Assembly: GCA_036257595.1 (NCBI GenBank) | Contig: DATAFF010000109.1 | Coordinates: 1-15,103 of the forward strand | Source: DATAFF01 sp036257595 | Lineage (GTDB): Bacteria > Pseudomonadota > Alphaproteobacteria > Rhizobiales > Aestuariivirgaceae | DNA length: 15,103 bases | Direction of reading: 5' to 3' | Shown here: positions 1-6,386 of the stretch, piece by piece | How the letters are laid out: each line of letters starts with the position of its first letter | How positions within the stretch are numbered: the first letter of the stretch is position 1 | Position numbers and translations under genes: made by a program | Notes under the pieces: generated by a model | Told to the model about the DNA's origin: nothing | The model's database searches: none | Seen by the model: only the letters and a program-made list of their open reading frames with translations

Positions 1-836
1 TTGCCGGCCAGTCCCGGCAGATCGAGCAGCTCGACAAACTGCTCGAGCGCCGCAAGCGTCGCAGCGAGATAGGCATCGGTGCCGCCGGAGCGCCAATAGG
101 GAAGCTTCTCCGGACGCGCCCCGCCCTCCTTGCCGAGCGCCGTGCCGAGGCGCTGGTCGCGCAATTGCACGAAACCGGTGAGCACCGCTTTGAGGAGCTC
201 GTTCGCCGCCTCCCGCGGATTTGCGTAATAGCTGTTGCCCGGACCGGCCCTCAGCATGAGTGCCCGCCAGCCGTCAGGCGCCGTCCAGCCCTGCGTCAAC
301 TCGGTGCTGAGCTGTTCGAGATTTGCCGCAATGGCGACCGCCAATTTGCAATCGTAATCCTTGATCGCCGCCGCATCATCGCCAAGCACCAGCGCCTCGA
401 ACGCCGGCAGCCCCTGGATGGCTGCGCTCGATTTCGCGAGGCGCTGCGGATCGAGCAATGCCGGATCGGGCTTGGCGCGAAGGCGACGCAGCTGCCGCGC
501 CCCCGCCCCCGACGAGTCGGGCCAGAAGGCGAAGCGCTCGACCCGCTGGCTTTCCGCCAGCGGTCCGAACAGCAGGAAATCGACATGCGCCCAGCGCTTC
601 AGCACCTCCACGAAGACCGCACGCAGCGCCTCGCGGCGCGCAGGGTCGGGCTGCTGGCAAAAGGTCTCGGTCGCCGGCTTGAGCTTCGCAGTCGTCGTTT
701 CGAGCGCGCCGAAGGCCGGCACGATCGCCCCTTCGACGACCCGCGCGACCGCCCTTGCATAGTCCTCTGAAGAAGCAGCCTCCACGGGACTGCAGAGAAG
801 GATTAGCGCTGCCAGCAGATACAGGGCTCGCATCAT
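1..836 (-). CDS. Imelysin-like periplasmic protein (second imelysin of the operon), C-terminus cut by window edge
   Basis: This frame is open from the start to the left edge of the window (278 residues seen) and continues outside. The ATG at 836 overlaps the upstream stop as ATGA; an in-frame ATG follows at 833. Residues 1 to about 20 form a signal peptide (hydrophobic LYLLAALILL, then an AxA-type end before SSEDY). Numbering from the first M, the mature part has the layout of the short imelysin (peptidase M75-like) proteins: a helix with KRWAHVDFLLFGP near 80-92, then VERFAFWPD near 99-107, and a GLPAFE stretch at 142-147 where classical imelysins carry GxHxxE. The His of that motif is therefore replaced by Pro. 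Imelysin-like proteins are periplasmic and several are iron-regulated; peptidase activity is doubtful for most. Its place at the end of the operon suggests it partners the first imelysin and the two oxidoreductases. The fold assignment is fairly sure; the exact function is inferred. Confidence 0.85.
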   Translation of the reverse strand, partial: MMRALYLLAALILLCSPVEAASSEDYARAVARVVEGAIVPAFGALETTTAKLKPATETFCQQPDPARREALRAVFVEVLKRWAHVDFLLFGPLAESQRVERFAFWPDSSGAGARQLRRLRAKPDPALLDPQRLAKSSAAIQGLPAFEALVLGDDAAAIKDYDCKLAVAIAANLEQLSTELTQGWTAPDGWRALMLRAGPGNSYYANPREAANELLKAVLTGFVQLRDQRLGTALGKEGGARPEKLPYWRSGGTDAYLAATLAALEQFVELLDLPGLAG

Positions 837-1993
837 AAACCGTTGAGATAGTTGAGCAGCGACTGCTTCAAGCGTGCGTCCAGCGTTTCATAGCGCTGCC
901 TGGCCGCCAAGCCCTCGCCATCATGCCAGCGGATCGCCTGATCCGCCGATGAGGCCCGCCCGTCATGCAGCAGGCGCCGACCGGGTCGACCAAGTCCGAT
1001 GAGCGGGGCAGTACGCCATTCGCCGGGAGTGGCGCCGCCTTCGCTCGTTTCGTCCGATAGACCCGGACCCATGTCATGCAGCAGGAGATCGGAGAAGATC
1101 GTGACCTTGCCGCCCTGCGCCGTTGCAAGCTCGGGCACGTGGCATTGGGCGCAGCCGAGCTGCGCAAAGAGTTGATGCTGCTCCTGCTGCCGCGCTGCCG
1201 GTGCCGGCCGTTGCTTCACGAGAAAATCGCGAAGCGCCGCCACGATCTCCGGTGCGATCTCCTCACCCTCGCCATTGCGACCATCGGGCGCGCTGAGGCA
1301 GCTGACCTGCACCGCCGTGCAGTCGCCGGCCGGCCGTGGCGCCTCTTTCGTCGACATGCCGAGATCGGTGGCGAACGCCGCCTCGATCTGGCGATCGAGG
1401 CTCGTTCCCGTCGCACGCCAGCCGAAGCGCCCGAGCATCGGCCTGCCGTCGGCTCTCACGATATTGGCGCGGCCCGACAGGCCATCGCCGTTCCGATCAT
1501 TCGGATCGGCGCGGGCTAGGATCGCCGCAGCGCTGGCCTGGGCGATCCGGCCGACTGCTGCGAGGTCCGGCGCCAAGCGCACCGTCATGACGGTGCGGCG
1601 GTCGATCGGCGGCCCGGAGAGCTTGAGCGAGGCGTGCACGACCGGACGGCCACCCGCTGTCGCCTCGATGAAGGCGACCGTTCCCTCCGGCGTGAGGCCC
1701 GCCAGCGCCTTGTCCTGGATCTGCACGCCATAGACCGGGTCGGGCCGCCCGTCCCTGCTCTGCAGACGCAGCACCCGTGCCGCCCCACCACTGCCGTCGC
1801 TGCCATGGCAACCGGCGCAGCTGCGGGCGTTGTAGAGCGGCCCGAGCCCATCGGTCGCCTTGGTCGAAGCCGGTGCGCCGACCCAGTTCCGCTGAAACAG
1901 CCTCTCGCCGATGGCGCTCGCTAGATCGCGCGCCGAAACCGGCGCCGCCAGCGCGAGCAATGCCAATGACAGGGCGACAGCCGGCCGTTTCAT
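833..1993 (-). CDS. DUF1111-type di-heme c-type cytochrome oxidoreductase (putative periplasmic peroxidase/thiol oxidoreductase family)
   Basis: A 386-residue protein starting at the ATG at 1993, which overlaps the upstream multicopper oxidase stop as ATGA. The frame stays open further upstream, but that part is antigenic shadow of the oxidase gene; the chosen start gives a clear signal peptide (residues 1-21, ending PVSA). There are two c-heme sites: CAGCH at 59-63 and CAQCH at 281-285. DUF1111 hallmarks are present: FSDLLLHDMG (301-310), RTAPLIGLG (327-335) and LLHDGRA (341-347). The spacing of two hemes across about 220 residues fits the di-heme oxidoreductase/MauG-like superfamily, which handles peroxide or oxidative chemistry in the periplasm. 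Members commonly sit beside imelysin genes, as here. It is translationally coupled on both sides (ATGA before and after). There is no obvious Shine-Dalgarno, so coupling probably drives initiation. Substrate unknown; an oxidant or electron-transfer role in metal uptake is inferred. Confidence 0.92.
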   Translation of the reverse strand: MKRPAVALSLALLALAAPVSARDLASAIGERLFQRNWVGAPASTKATDGLGPLYNARSCAGCHGSDGSGGAARVLRLQSRDGRPDPVYGVQIQDKALAGLTPEGTVAFIEATAGGRPVVHASLKLSGPPIDRRTVMTVRLAPDLAAVGRIAQASAAAILARADPNDRNGDGLSGRANIVRADGRPMLGRFGWRATGTSLDRQIEAAFATDLGMSTKEAPRPAGDCTAVQVSCLSAPDGRNGEGEEIAPEIVAALRDFLVKQRPAPAARQQEQHQLFAQLGCAQCHVPELATAQGGKVTIFSDLLLHDMGPGLSDETSEGGATPGEWRTAPLIGLGRPGRRLLHDGRASSADQAIRWHDGEGLAARQRYETLDARLKQSLLNYLNGL

Positions 1994-3456
1994 GCGATCT
2001 TCACATATCCCATCATGCCTGCCTCCTGATGCTCGATCAGGTGGCAATGGAACATCCAGTTGCCGGGATTGTCGGCGCGCAGAGCAATTTCCACCCGCTC
2101 GCGCGGCGCCACCAGCACCGTGTCCGCCCAATGGACCGGCAGCGCCCGCTTGTTCGAGCTGAGGACCCGGAAGCTGTGACCGTGCAGGTGAATCGGATGG
2201 CGCACCTGCGACACGTTCTTGAGCTCCATCACATAGCTCCGGCCCTGCCGCAGCACCGTCAGCGGCGGCGGCAGCCGGGCGTGATCGCCGCCCGGCCAGG
2301 ACTGCTTGTTCATCGCCCAGAAGCTCTTCTGCGACAGGCAAAGCGAATCCATGACGACCCGCGAGAAATCGTCCGGGCCCGGCGCGCTCATCCGCGCCCC
2401 CGTCGCCGTCGCGGTGAGCTCGAAGGTCAGCCGTTCCGCCTGGGCGAGGTCCGGCATCGCCATGCGCCCCGCCCGCAAGCCTGGCTCTGTCAGCGCCGAC
2501 GAATTGACTGGCGCTCCGCCTGCCTCCAGCCGCGCCAGCACCTGCGGCGCTTCCGCAAAGTAATCGACGAGCTCGACGATCGACCCGGCGGCGCCGGTGC
2601 GCAGCGCCAGATCGACCCGCATCGCCGGACCGAGCCACCAATCTTTCAGCGCGAACGGCTCGACCGCAGTGCCGTCCACCGCGATCACCAGGCCATTGCC
2701 TTGCCGCAGCCCGATCTGGCTGATGCGGGTCGCATCGATATTGATGAGACGGATACGAATATTGGCATTGGGCGGCACGGCAATCTTCGGGCTGACCGCA
2801 CCATTGACCGTGCGAACCGGGCCGAAGCTGCCGCTGCCGCTTGCCCCTTCATCGGTGAAGAACGGCAGGAACGTTCCGCGCTCTGGATCGATGCGCCAGT
2901 CGCGCATCACCAGAATGCGCTCGGCATCGAATGGTGCCACCTCGTCGCCATCGACGATCAGAATGCCGCTCAATCCCCGCCCCAGCTGCTCGGCGGTGTT
3001 GCAGTGGGTGTGGAAGAAAAAAGTGCCGGTGTCGGGCGGCACGAAGTCGTAGATAAAGGATTGGCCAGGCTCGACCGGCGCCTGCGAGACATAGGGAACG
3101 CCGTCCTGCGCGAGCGGCACCCTGATGCCGTGCCAATGGATCGACACATGCTCTCCCGGCCGCGTCAACGCATTGGTGAGCTTCACCCTGAGCCTGTCGC
3201 CGAGTCCGACCCGCAGCACCGGCGGTGGGCTCGCTGCGCTGAACGTCCACAATGGCAGCGACCTGCCGGAAAACGCCGGCAGCGCGAAGCTGCGCTCCGC
3301 CGCCACCAGCTCGCAATCGACGATGCGCCCGCCATGTGGCGTCGCCGGAGGAGGAAGAACCGCCGCGACCGACCGGACCGGCCAGATCAAGGGGCTCGCG
3401 GCGAGCCCTGCCGCGAGCGCTCCGGCAGATGCCAGAAGGGCGCGTCGGTCCGGCAT
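1990..3456 (-). CDS. Multicopper oxidase (three-cupredoxin-domain, laccase/CueO/ferroxidase-like), probably Tat-exported
   Basis: 488 residues. All four copper ligand motifs are visible: HWHG (107-110), HTH (149-151), HPIHLHGH (420-427) and HCHLIEH (470-476) followed by Met481, so the type 1, 2 and 3 copper sites look complete and the enzyme should be active. The N-terminus MPDRRALLASAG with a following hydrophobic stretch resembles a twin-arginine leader, which suits a cofactor enzyme folded before export. Known relatives oxidise Cu(I), Fe(II), Mn(II) or phenols with O2. There is no methionine-rich insert of the CueO type, which argues mildly against a dedicated cuprous oxidase. Position between an imelysin and a di-heme cytochrome favours a ferroxidase-like job in iron acquisition (inference). 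The start is 3 bases after the upstream imelysin stop; the stop overlaps the next start. A further oddity is Cys152 directly after the HTH motif. Confidence 0.95.
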   Translation of the reverse strand: MPDRRALLASAGALAAGLAASPLIWPVRSVAAVLPPPATPHGGRIVDCELVAAERSFALPAFSGRSLPLWTFSAASPPPVLRVGLGDRLRVKLTNALTRPGEHVSIHWHGIRVPLAQDGVPYVSQAPVEPGQSFIYDFVPPDTGTFFFHTHCNTAEQLGRGLSGILIVDGDEVAPFDAERILVMRDWRIDPERGTFLPFFTDEGASGSGSFGPVRTVNGAVSPKIAVPPNANIRIRLINIDATRISQIGLRQGNGLVIAVDGTAVEPFALKDWWLGPAMRVDLALRTGAAGSIVELVDYFAEAPQVLARLEAGGAPVNSSALTEPGLRAGRMAMPDLAQAERLTFELTATATGARMSAPGPDDFSRVVMDSLCLSQKSFWAMNKQSWPGGDHARLPPPLTVLRQGRSYVMELKNVSQVRHPIHLHGHSFRVLSSNKRALPVHWADTVLVAPRERVEIALRADNPGNWMFHCHLIEHQEAGMMGYVKIA

Positions 3457-3459
3457 CGC

Positions 3460-4728
3460 TCACCGGACTGCAGAGGGATTGTCGAGACTGTCCGAGCCCT
3501 CGATCGAGATCTTGAGGCCAAGCCCTGCCACCACACCTTCGATCGCGCGGGTCTGGGCGACGAGAGCATCGACGACGTCCTGCAGGATCTGGTTGCCTTC
3601 CACATTGCCCTCGGCCAGCATCTGGTCGTAAGCCATGCGACCGCTGTCGGCCGTCTCCTTCATCACGGTCATCTTGGCAAGCGTGCTGGCGAATGCCTGA
3701 TCGAGTTTGGCCCTGGCTTCCGGCGCCTTGACTTCGGCGAGGTCGGCGAGCGAGGCACCCTTGACCACGCTGCCGTCGGTCCGGGTGTAGGAGCCTGTCC
3801 AGATCGCCATCATTCCCACCTCGTCATAATAATGCGAGTTCTGGGTGTTGTCGGAGAAGCAGTCATGCTCCTCCTCGGGATCATGCAGGATCAGCCCGAG
3901 CTTGATCCGCTCGCCGGCGAGCTCGCCATAGGAAAGCGACCCGAGACCGGTGAGCATGACGCCGAGAGCACCATCCTCGCCCTTGGCCACCAGGGCCTTC
4001 TGGGCCTCGCCACCCTCTTTCCAGCTCGCTGCCATCTCGGCCAGATCATCGACCAGGAGATCGCTCGCCGCTTGCAGATAGGCGCGCCGCCGGTCGCAAT
4101 GGCCGCCGGTGCAGTTCTTCTCGTCAAAGTCGCTGGCTGGACGGTTGCCGGCACCGGCACTCGTGCCATTGAGATCCTGTCCCCACAGCAGAAATTCGAT
4201 CGCGTGATAGCCGCGCGCCACATTGGCCTCTACCTCCTGGCCTTCATGCAGCTTCTCCAGCAGCGCCTTGTCGATCTTCGACGCATCGACCAGCTCCGAG
4301 CCGATCCGGATCGACGGCGAGGCGATGACATTGGCGCGATAGAGCGGATTCTCGTCGGACTTCTCGCCATAGGAGCTGGCGTCCACATAATCGATCAGCC
4401 CCTCATCGAGCGGCCAGGCATTCACTCGTCCCTCCCAGTCGTCGACCAACTGGTTGCCGAACCGGTAACCCTCGGTCTGCTGATAGGGGACGCGCGCCTC
4501 GATCCACGCCTTGCGGGCAGCCTGGAGGGTTTCCGGCGATGGCATCGCGAGCAGCCGATCGATGGCGTGCGACAGCTTCTGCGCCGCCGAATGGGAATCC
4601 TCATACATCGCCTGGGCGATGGCGGAATAGGTCCTGATCACCTCCCCGGCGCTCTGCGCCTGGGCGGCGAGGGGGCAGAGCGCAAGCCAGGCAGCAGCCG
4701 CGACAGCAGAGCGGATCATGGTCGTCAT
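3460..4728 (-). CDS. Imelysin family protein, IrpA-like iron-regulated periplasmic protein
   Basis: 422 residues, first gene of the operon. The start at 4728 is supported by GGAG seven bases upstream (plus-strand 4736-4739) and by a good signal peptide (residues 1-24, ending AAQA). The mature protein carries the imelysin/peptidase M75 pattern: WIEARVPYQQTEGYRFG (75-91), a DDWEGRVNAWPLDEGLIDY block (96-114), the metal-site motif GYHAIE (173-178) followed by FLLWG, and an EEHDCFSDNT segment typical of IrpA-like members. Length matches the long imelysins. The family is secreted to the periplasm; cyanobacterial IrpA and related proteins are induced by iron limitation, while EfeO carries a related domain and takes part in ferrous iron uptake. 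As promoter-proximal gene followed by two redox enzymes and a second imelysin, it is the likely metal-binding component. No lipobox is seen, so it should be soluble. Family certain; iron as ligand is inferred. Confidence 0.95.
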   Translation of the reverse strand: MTTMIRSAVAAAAWLALCPLAAQAQSAGEVIRTYSAIAQAMYEDSHSAAQKLSHAIDRLLAMPSPETLQAARKAWIEARVPYQQTEGYRFGNQLVDDWEGRVNAWPLDEGLIDYVDASSYGEKSDENPLYRANVIASPSIRIGSELVDASKIDKALLEKLHEGQEVEANVARGYHAIEFLLWGQDLNGTSAGAGNRPASDFDEKNCTGGHCDRRRAYLQAASDLLVDDLAEMAASWKEGGEAQKALVAKGEDGALGVMLTGLGSLSYGELAGERIKLGLILHDPEEEHDCFSDNTQNSHYYDEVGMMAIWTGSYTRTDGSVVKGASLADLAEVKAPEARAKLDQAFASTLAKMTVMKETADSGRMAYDQMLAEGNVEGNQILQDVVDALVAQTRAIEGVVAGLGLKISIEGSDSLDNPSAVR

Positions 4729-4784
4729 TCAACATCTCCAATTGTCTGGTTGCCGCCGAATTACCGGAAATCAAACGCCTAATC

Positions 4785-4809
4785 AATCCTGACTGCATTA
4801 GTCGGAATT
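4785..4809. promoter_or_regulatory. Imperfect 25-bp palindrome, candidate operator for the iron/copper operon
   Basis: The left arm AATCCTGACT and right arm AGTCGGAATT pair at 8 of 10 positions around a GCATT centre, with a perfect GACT/AGTC core. It lies 57-81 bases upstream of the imelysin start, where a repressor could block transcription. TGA, nine bases, TCG within it is one base from the TGA-N9-TCA pattern described for RirA (iron-responsive operator) sites in rhizobia. The palindrome is seen; the regulator is a guess. Confidence 0.4.
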
Positions 4810-4821
4810 GAGAATCGTTCC
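4806..4821. promoter_or_regulatory. Weak Fur-box-like site
   Basis: AATTGAGAATCGTTCC resembles the TGAGAATCATT core of classical Fur boxes; aligned to the 19-base consensus it matches at 11 positions. It overlaps the right arm of the neighbouring palindrome. Iron control would fit the imelysin genes, but the match is marginal and many alphaproteobacteria use RirA or Irr in place of Fur for iron. Confidence 0.3.
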
Positions 4822-4879
4822 AAAGGGCGGGTTGGTTTGTGGCATTGTCTGAAGGACTCTTCACCGCCCGGGATAGCCA

Positions 4880-5872
4880 ATGTCCGACTTTGCAGCTCCG
4901 AACTCGACCCCCCACCCCGTTTCGACCGTCATGGTCGTCCATGCCACGCCCGAAGATTTCCGCGTCTCGTTGGAGAGGCGGTTCCCCTCGATCCGTTTTC
5001 ACTTCGTCACCGTCGATGAGGGCGATATCGCGGCGCTCCTCGAGGAGACTCGGCCCGACGCCGTGTTCTCGATCGTCACCGCCACATTTCGCGGACCGGC
5101 CCATCGCCAGGCAGCGACCTTCCCGTCGGTCAAATGGGTCCATTGCGGCGGATCGGGCTATGAGCACCTGCTGCCGCTTGATCTCGATCGGGTCGTGTTG
5201 ACCAATTGCGTCGGCGTGCTCGCGCCCTTCCTTGCCGAGACAGTCATCGCCGGAATGCTCGCGCTCAACAGTCGGCTCGTCCAGTATCATGTCCAGCAGG
5301 CCAAGCGTCTTTGGGAGCCCCACAGCTTCCGTCCGATCCAGGGTCAGACCCTGCTGATCCTAGGCCTCGGTGCCATCGGCAAAAGCGTGGCCCGCTTCGC
5401 CAAGGCCCTGGGCATGCGCGTCCTCGCCACCGCCCGCTCGACCGACCAGGCCCATCCCGATGTCGACGAACTCCATCCTCATGCGCGCTTCCGCGAGCTC
5501 CTTCCGCGCGCCGATGTGCTGTCGGTGCATTGGCGCCATACCGCCGACACAGAGGGATTGATCGACCGCGCGGTGCTCGAGGCCCTTCCCGGCCATGCTC
5601 TCTTCATCAACACCGCCCGCGGCGCCATCGTTAACCAGCCTGATCTCGTCGCCGTGCTGCAGAGCGGTCATCTCGGTGGCGCTTATCTCGATGTCTTTGC
5701 GACCGAGCCACTCAGCCCCGAAAGCCCGCTCTGGAGCATGGACAAGGTACTGATCTCGCCGCATGCCTCCGACAATACCGTGGACTGGACCCAGCGCTTC
5801 GCCACTCTGTTCGCCGACAATCTCGAACGATGGATGACCGGCGCCCAACTCGTGAATATCGTCCGATTTTGA
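4880..5872 (+). CDS. D-isomer-specific 2-hydroxyacid dehydrogenase (glyoxylate/hydroxypyruvate reductase-like)
   Basis: 330 residues, cytoplasmic NAD(P)-dependent enzyme that interconverts 2-keto acids and D-2-hydroxy acids. The nucleotide-binding motif GLGAIG is at 162-167. The catalytic triad of the family is present: Arg247 in NTARGAI, Glu276 in DVFATEPL and His295 in SPHASD. After the second beta strand the sequence is VLATARST, with Arg186-Ser187 where NAD-specific members usually have Asp, so NADP(H) preference is likely (inference). The start at 4880 is the first ATG; a second in-frame ATG at residue 18 (4931) precedes the conserved part and is a possible alternative, since neither has a strong Shine-Dalgarno. 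The gene is divergent from the imelysin operon and stands alone, with 88 bases before the next gene. Substrate cannot be read from sequence; glyoxylate, hydroxypyruvate or a larger keto acid are all possible. Confidence 0.92.
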   Translation: MSDFAAPNSTPHPVSTVMVVHATPEDFRVSLERRFPSIRFHFVTVDEGDIAALLEETRPDAVFSIVTATFRGPAHRQAATFPSVKWVHCGGSGYEHLLPLDLDRVVLTNCVGVLAPFLAETVIAGMLALNSRLVQYHVQQAKRLWEPHSFRPIQGQTLLILGLGAIGKSVARFAKALGMRVLATARSTDQAHPDVDELHPHARFRELLPRADVLSVHWRHTADTEGLIDRAVLEALPGHALFINTARGAIVNQPDLVAVLQSGHLGGAYLDVFATEPLSPESPLWSMDKVLISPHASDNTVDWTQRFATLFADNLERWMTGAQLVNIVRF

Positions 5873-5884
5873 TACAACTCCAGT

Positions 5885-5899
5885 TAAATCCTAGATTTA
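5885..5899. repeat. AT-rich perfect palindrome downstream of the dehydrogenase and upstream of the small secreted gene
   Basis: TAAATC-CTA-GATTTA has 6-base arms fully complementary around a 3-base centre. It lies 12 bases after the dehydrogenase stop and 61 bases before the next start. It is too AT-rich and lacks a T run to be a good intrinsic terminator, so an operator upstream of the small gene is as likely. Confidence 0.4.
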
Positions 5900-5918
5900 G
5901 CCTTTGAACGCCTTTAAA
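5900..5918 (+). promoter_or_regulatory. Two direct repeats with 10-bp period ahead of the Gly/Tyr-rich gene
   Basis: GCCTTTGAA (5900-5908) and GCCTTTAAA (5910-5918) match at 8 of 9 positions and are spaced one helical turn apart. The second is part of the 8-bp palindrome CTTTAAAG (5912-5919). TTGAAC at 5904-5909 could serve as a -35 element, but no convincing -10 follows. Possible activator site or promoter core. Confidence 0.3.
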
Positions 5919-5960
5919 GTAACAGGTCCAAACTTGTTCGCGTCATGAAGGAGTAAAATC

Positions 5961-6386
5961 ATGGCGAAGTCGCTCAAGATCACCACACTGGCAGCTGCTG
6001 TATTTAGCTTGGGCCTGTTCATGACTGTTCCGGGCGAGGCCGCCACGGTTCCCGTCGGCAAGGCGCTGGCGCCGACCACCTCGTCGGCAGAAGCCCCGAT
6101 CAAAATCGGCGGATGGAATGGCGGCTATGGCTGGAATGGCGGCTATGGCTGGAACGGCGGCTGCTGCCGCCCGGCCTATCGCTGGGGATATCGGCGCTGG
6201 GGCTACGGCTATGCCGGTTATGGTTATCGCCGGCCCTATCCCTATTACAACTACGCCTATTCCTATGTGCCGCCGGTCGTCGCCGTTCCGGTCGTTCCCG
6301 TCGTTCCGGTGGTGCCCTATGTGCCGCCGGTCGCTGTGCCTTTTGGCGGCGGCTATCCCTATGTCGGAGTCGGCATCGGCTATTAG
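5961..6386 (+). CDS. Small secreted Gly/Tyr/Trp-rich protein with Pro-Val repeat tail, function unknown
   Basis: 141 residues. The start is well set: AAGGAG at 5948-5953 lies seven bases ahead. Residues 1 to about 27 are a signal peptide (KSLKITTLAAAVFSLGLF, end GEA). The mature protein is low complexity in three zones: a WNGGYG repeat region (51-68) with a Cys-Cys pair at 68-69; a GYRRWGYGYAGYGYRRPYPYY zone (76-96, Tyr/Arg/Gly rich); and a tail of VPVVPVVPVVPYVPP repeats (109-123) ending in Gly/Tyr. No transmembrane helix beyond the leader and no catalytic motif is seen. Such small GY-rich exported proteins are common in Hyphomicrobiales and mostly unassigned; surface, matrix or metal/water-binding roles are possible. 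The stop overlaps the convergent GMC gene stop by 4 bases. The gene is real by its SD, leader and in-phase repeats; function unknown. Confidence 0.8.
   Translation: MAKSLKITTLAAAVFSLGLFMTVPGEAATVPVGKALAPTTSSAEAPIKIGGWNGGYGWNGGYGWNGGCCRPAYRWGYRRWGYGYAGYGYRRPYPYYNYAYSYVPPVVAVPVVPVVPVVPYVPPVAVPFGGGYPYVGVGIGY
6111..6164 (+). repeat. Three tandem 18-bp coding repeats (GWNGGY units)
   Basis: Three consecutive in-frame 18-base units encode GWNGGY, GWNGGY and GWNGGC. The first two DNA units differ at a single base (gga/ggc), and the third differs by a silent change and the final Tyr-to-Cys codon. Near identity at DNA level, including wobble bases, points to recent slippage or duplication and a likely length-variable tract. 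Confidence 0.85.

Larger units (their letters stand above)
4729..4879. promoter_or_regulatory. Divergent promoter region between the imelysin operon and the hydroxyacid dehydrogenase
   Basis: This 151-base spacer is visibly more AT-rich than its surroundings and must hold the start signals for both directions. It contains an imperfect palindrome at 4785-4809 and a Fur-like stretch at 4806-4821, both listed separately. On the minus strand a possible sigma-70 pair is TTGGAA, 17 bases, TAATGC, which would place the -10 inside the palindrome; both hexamers are poor matches and I do not rely on them. Confidence 0.6.

Noticed and set aside
1994..2641. Upstream extension of the di-heme oxidoreductase frame
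   Set aside because: The extension is low-complexity Ala/Gly/Arg sequence overlapping the multicopper oxidase C-terminus; the signal peptide starts at 1993.
1777..4782. A 1001-codon plus-strand open frame opposite the oxidase and imelysin genes
   Set aside because: It is rich in Arg, His and Pro with no domain or leader, and lies antisense to genes with complete motifs; it results from GC-rich codon usage.
5945..5956. A three-codon open frame (ATG AAG GAG TAA) that contains the Shine-Dalgarno of the secreted gene
   Set aside because: It has no ribosome site of its own and arises from the AAGGAG sequence; a leader peptide function cannot be supported.
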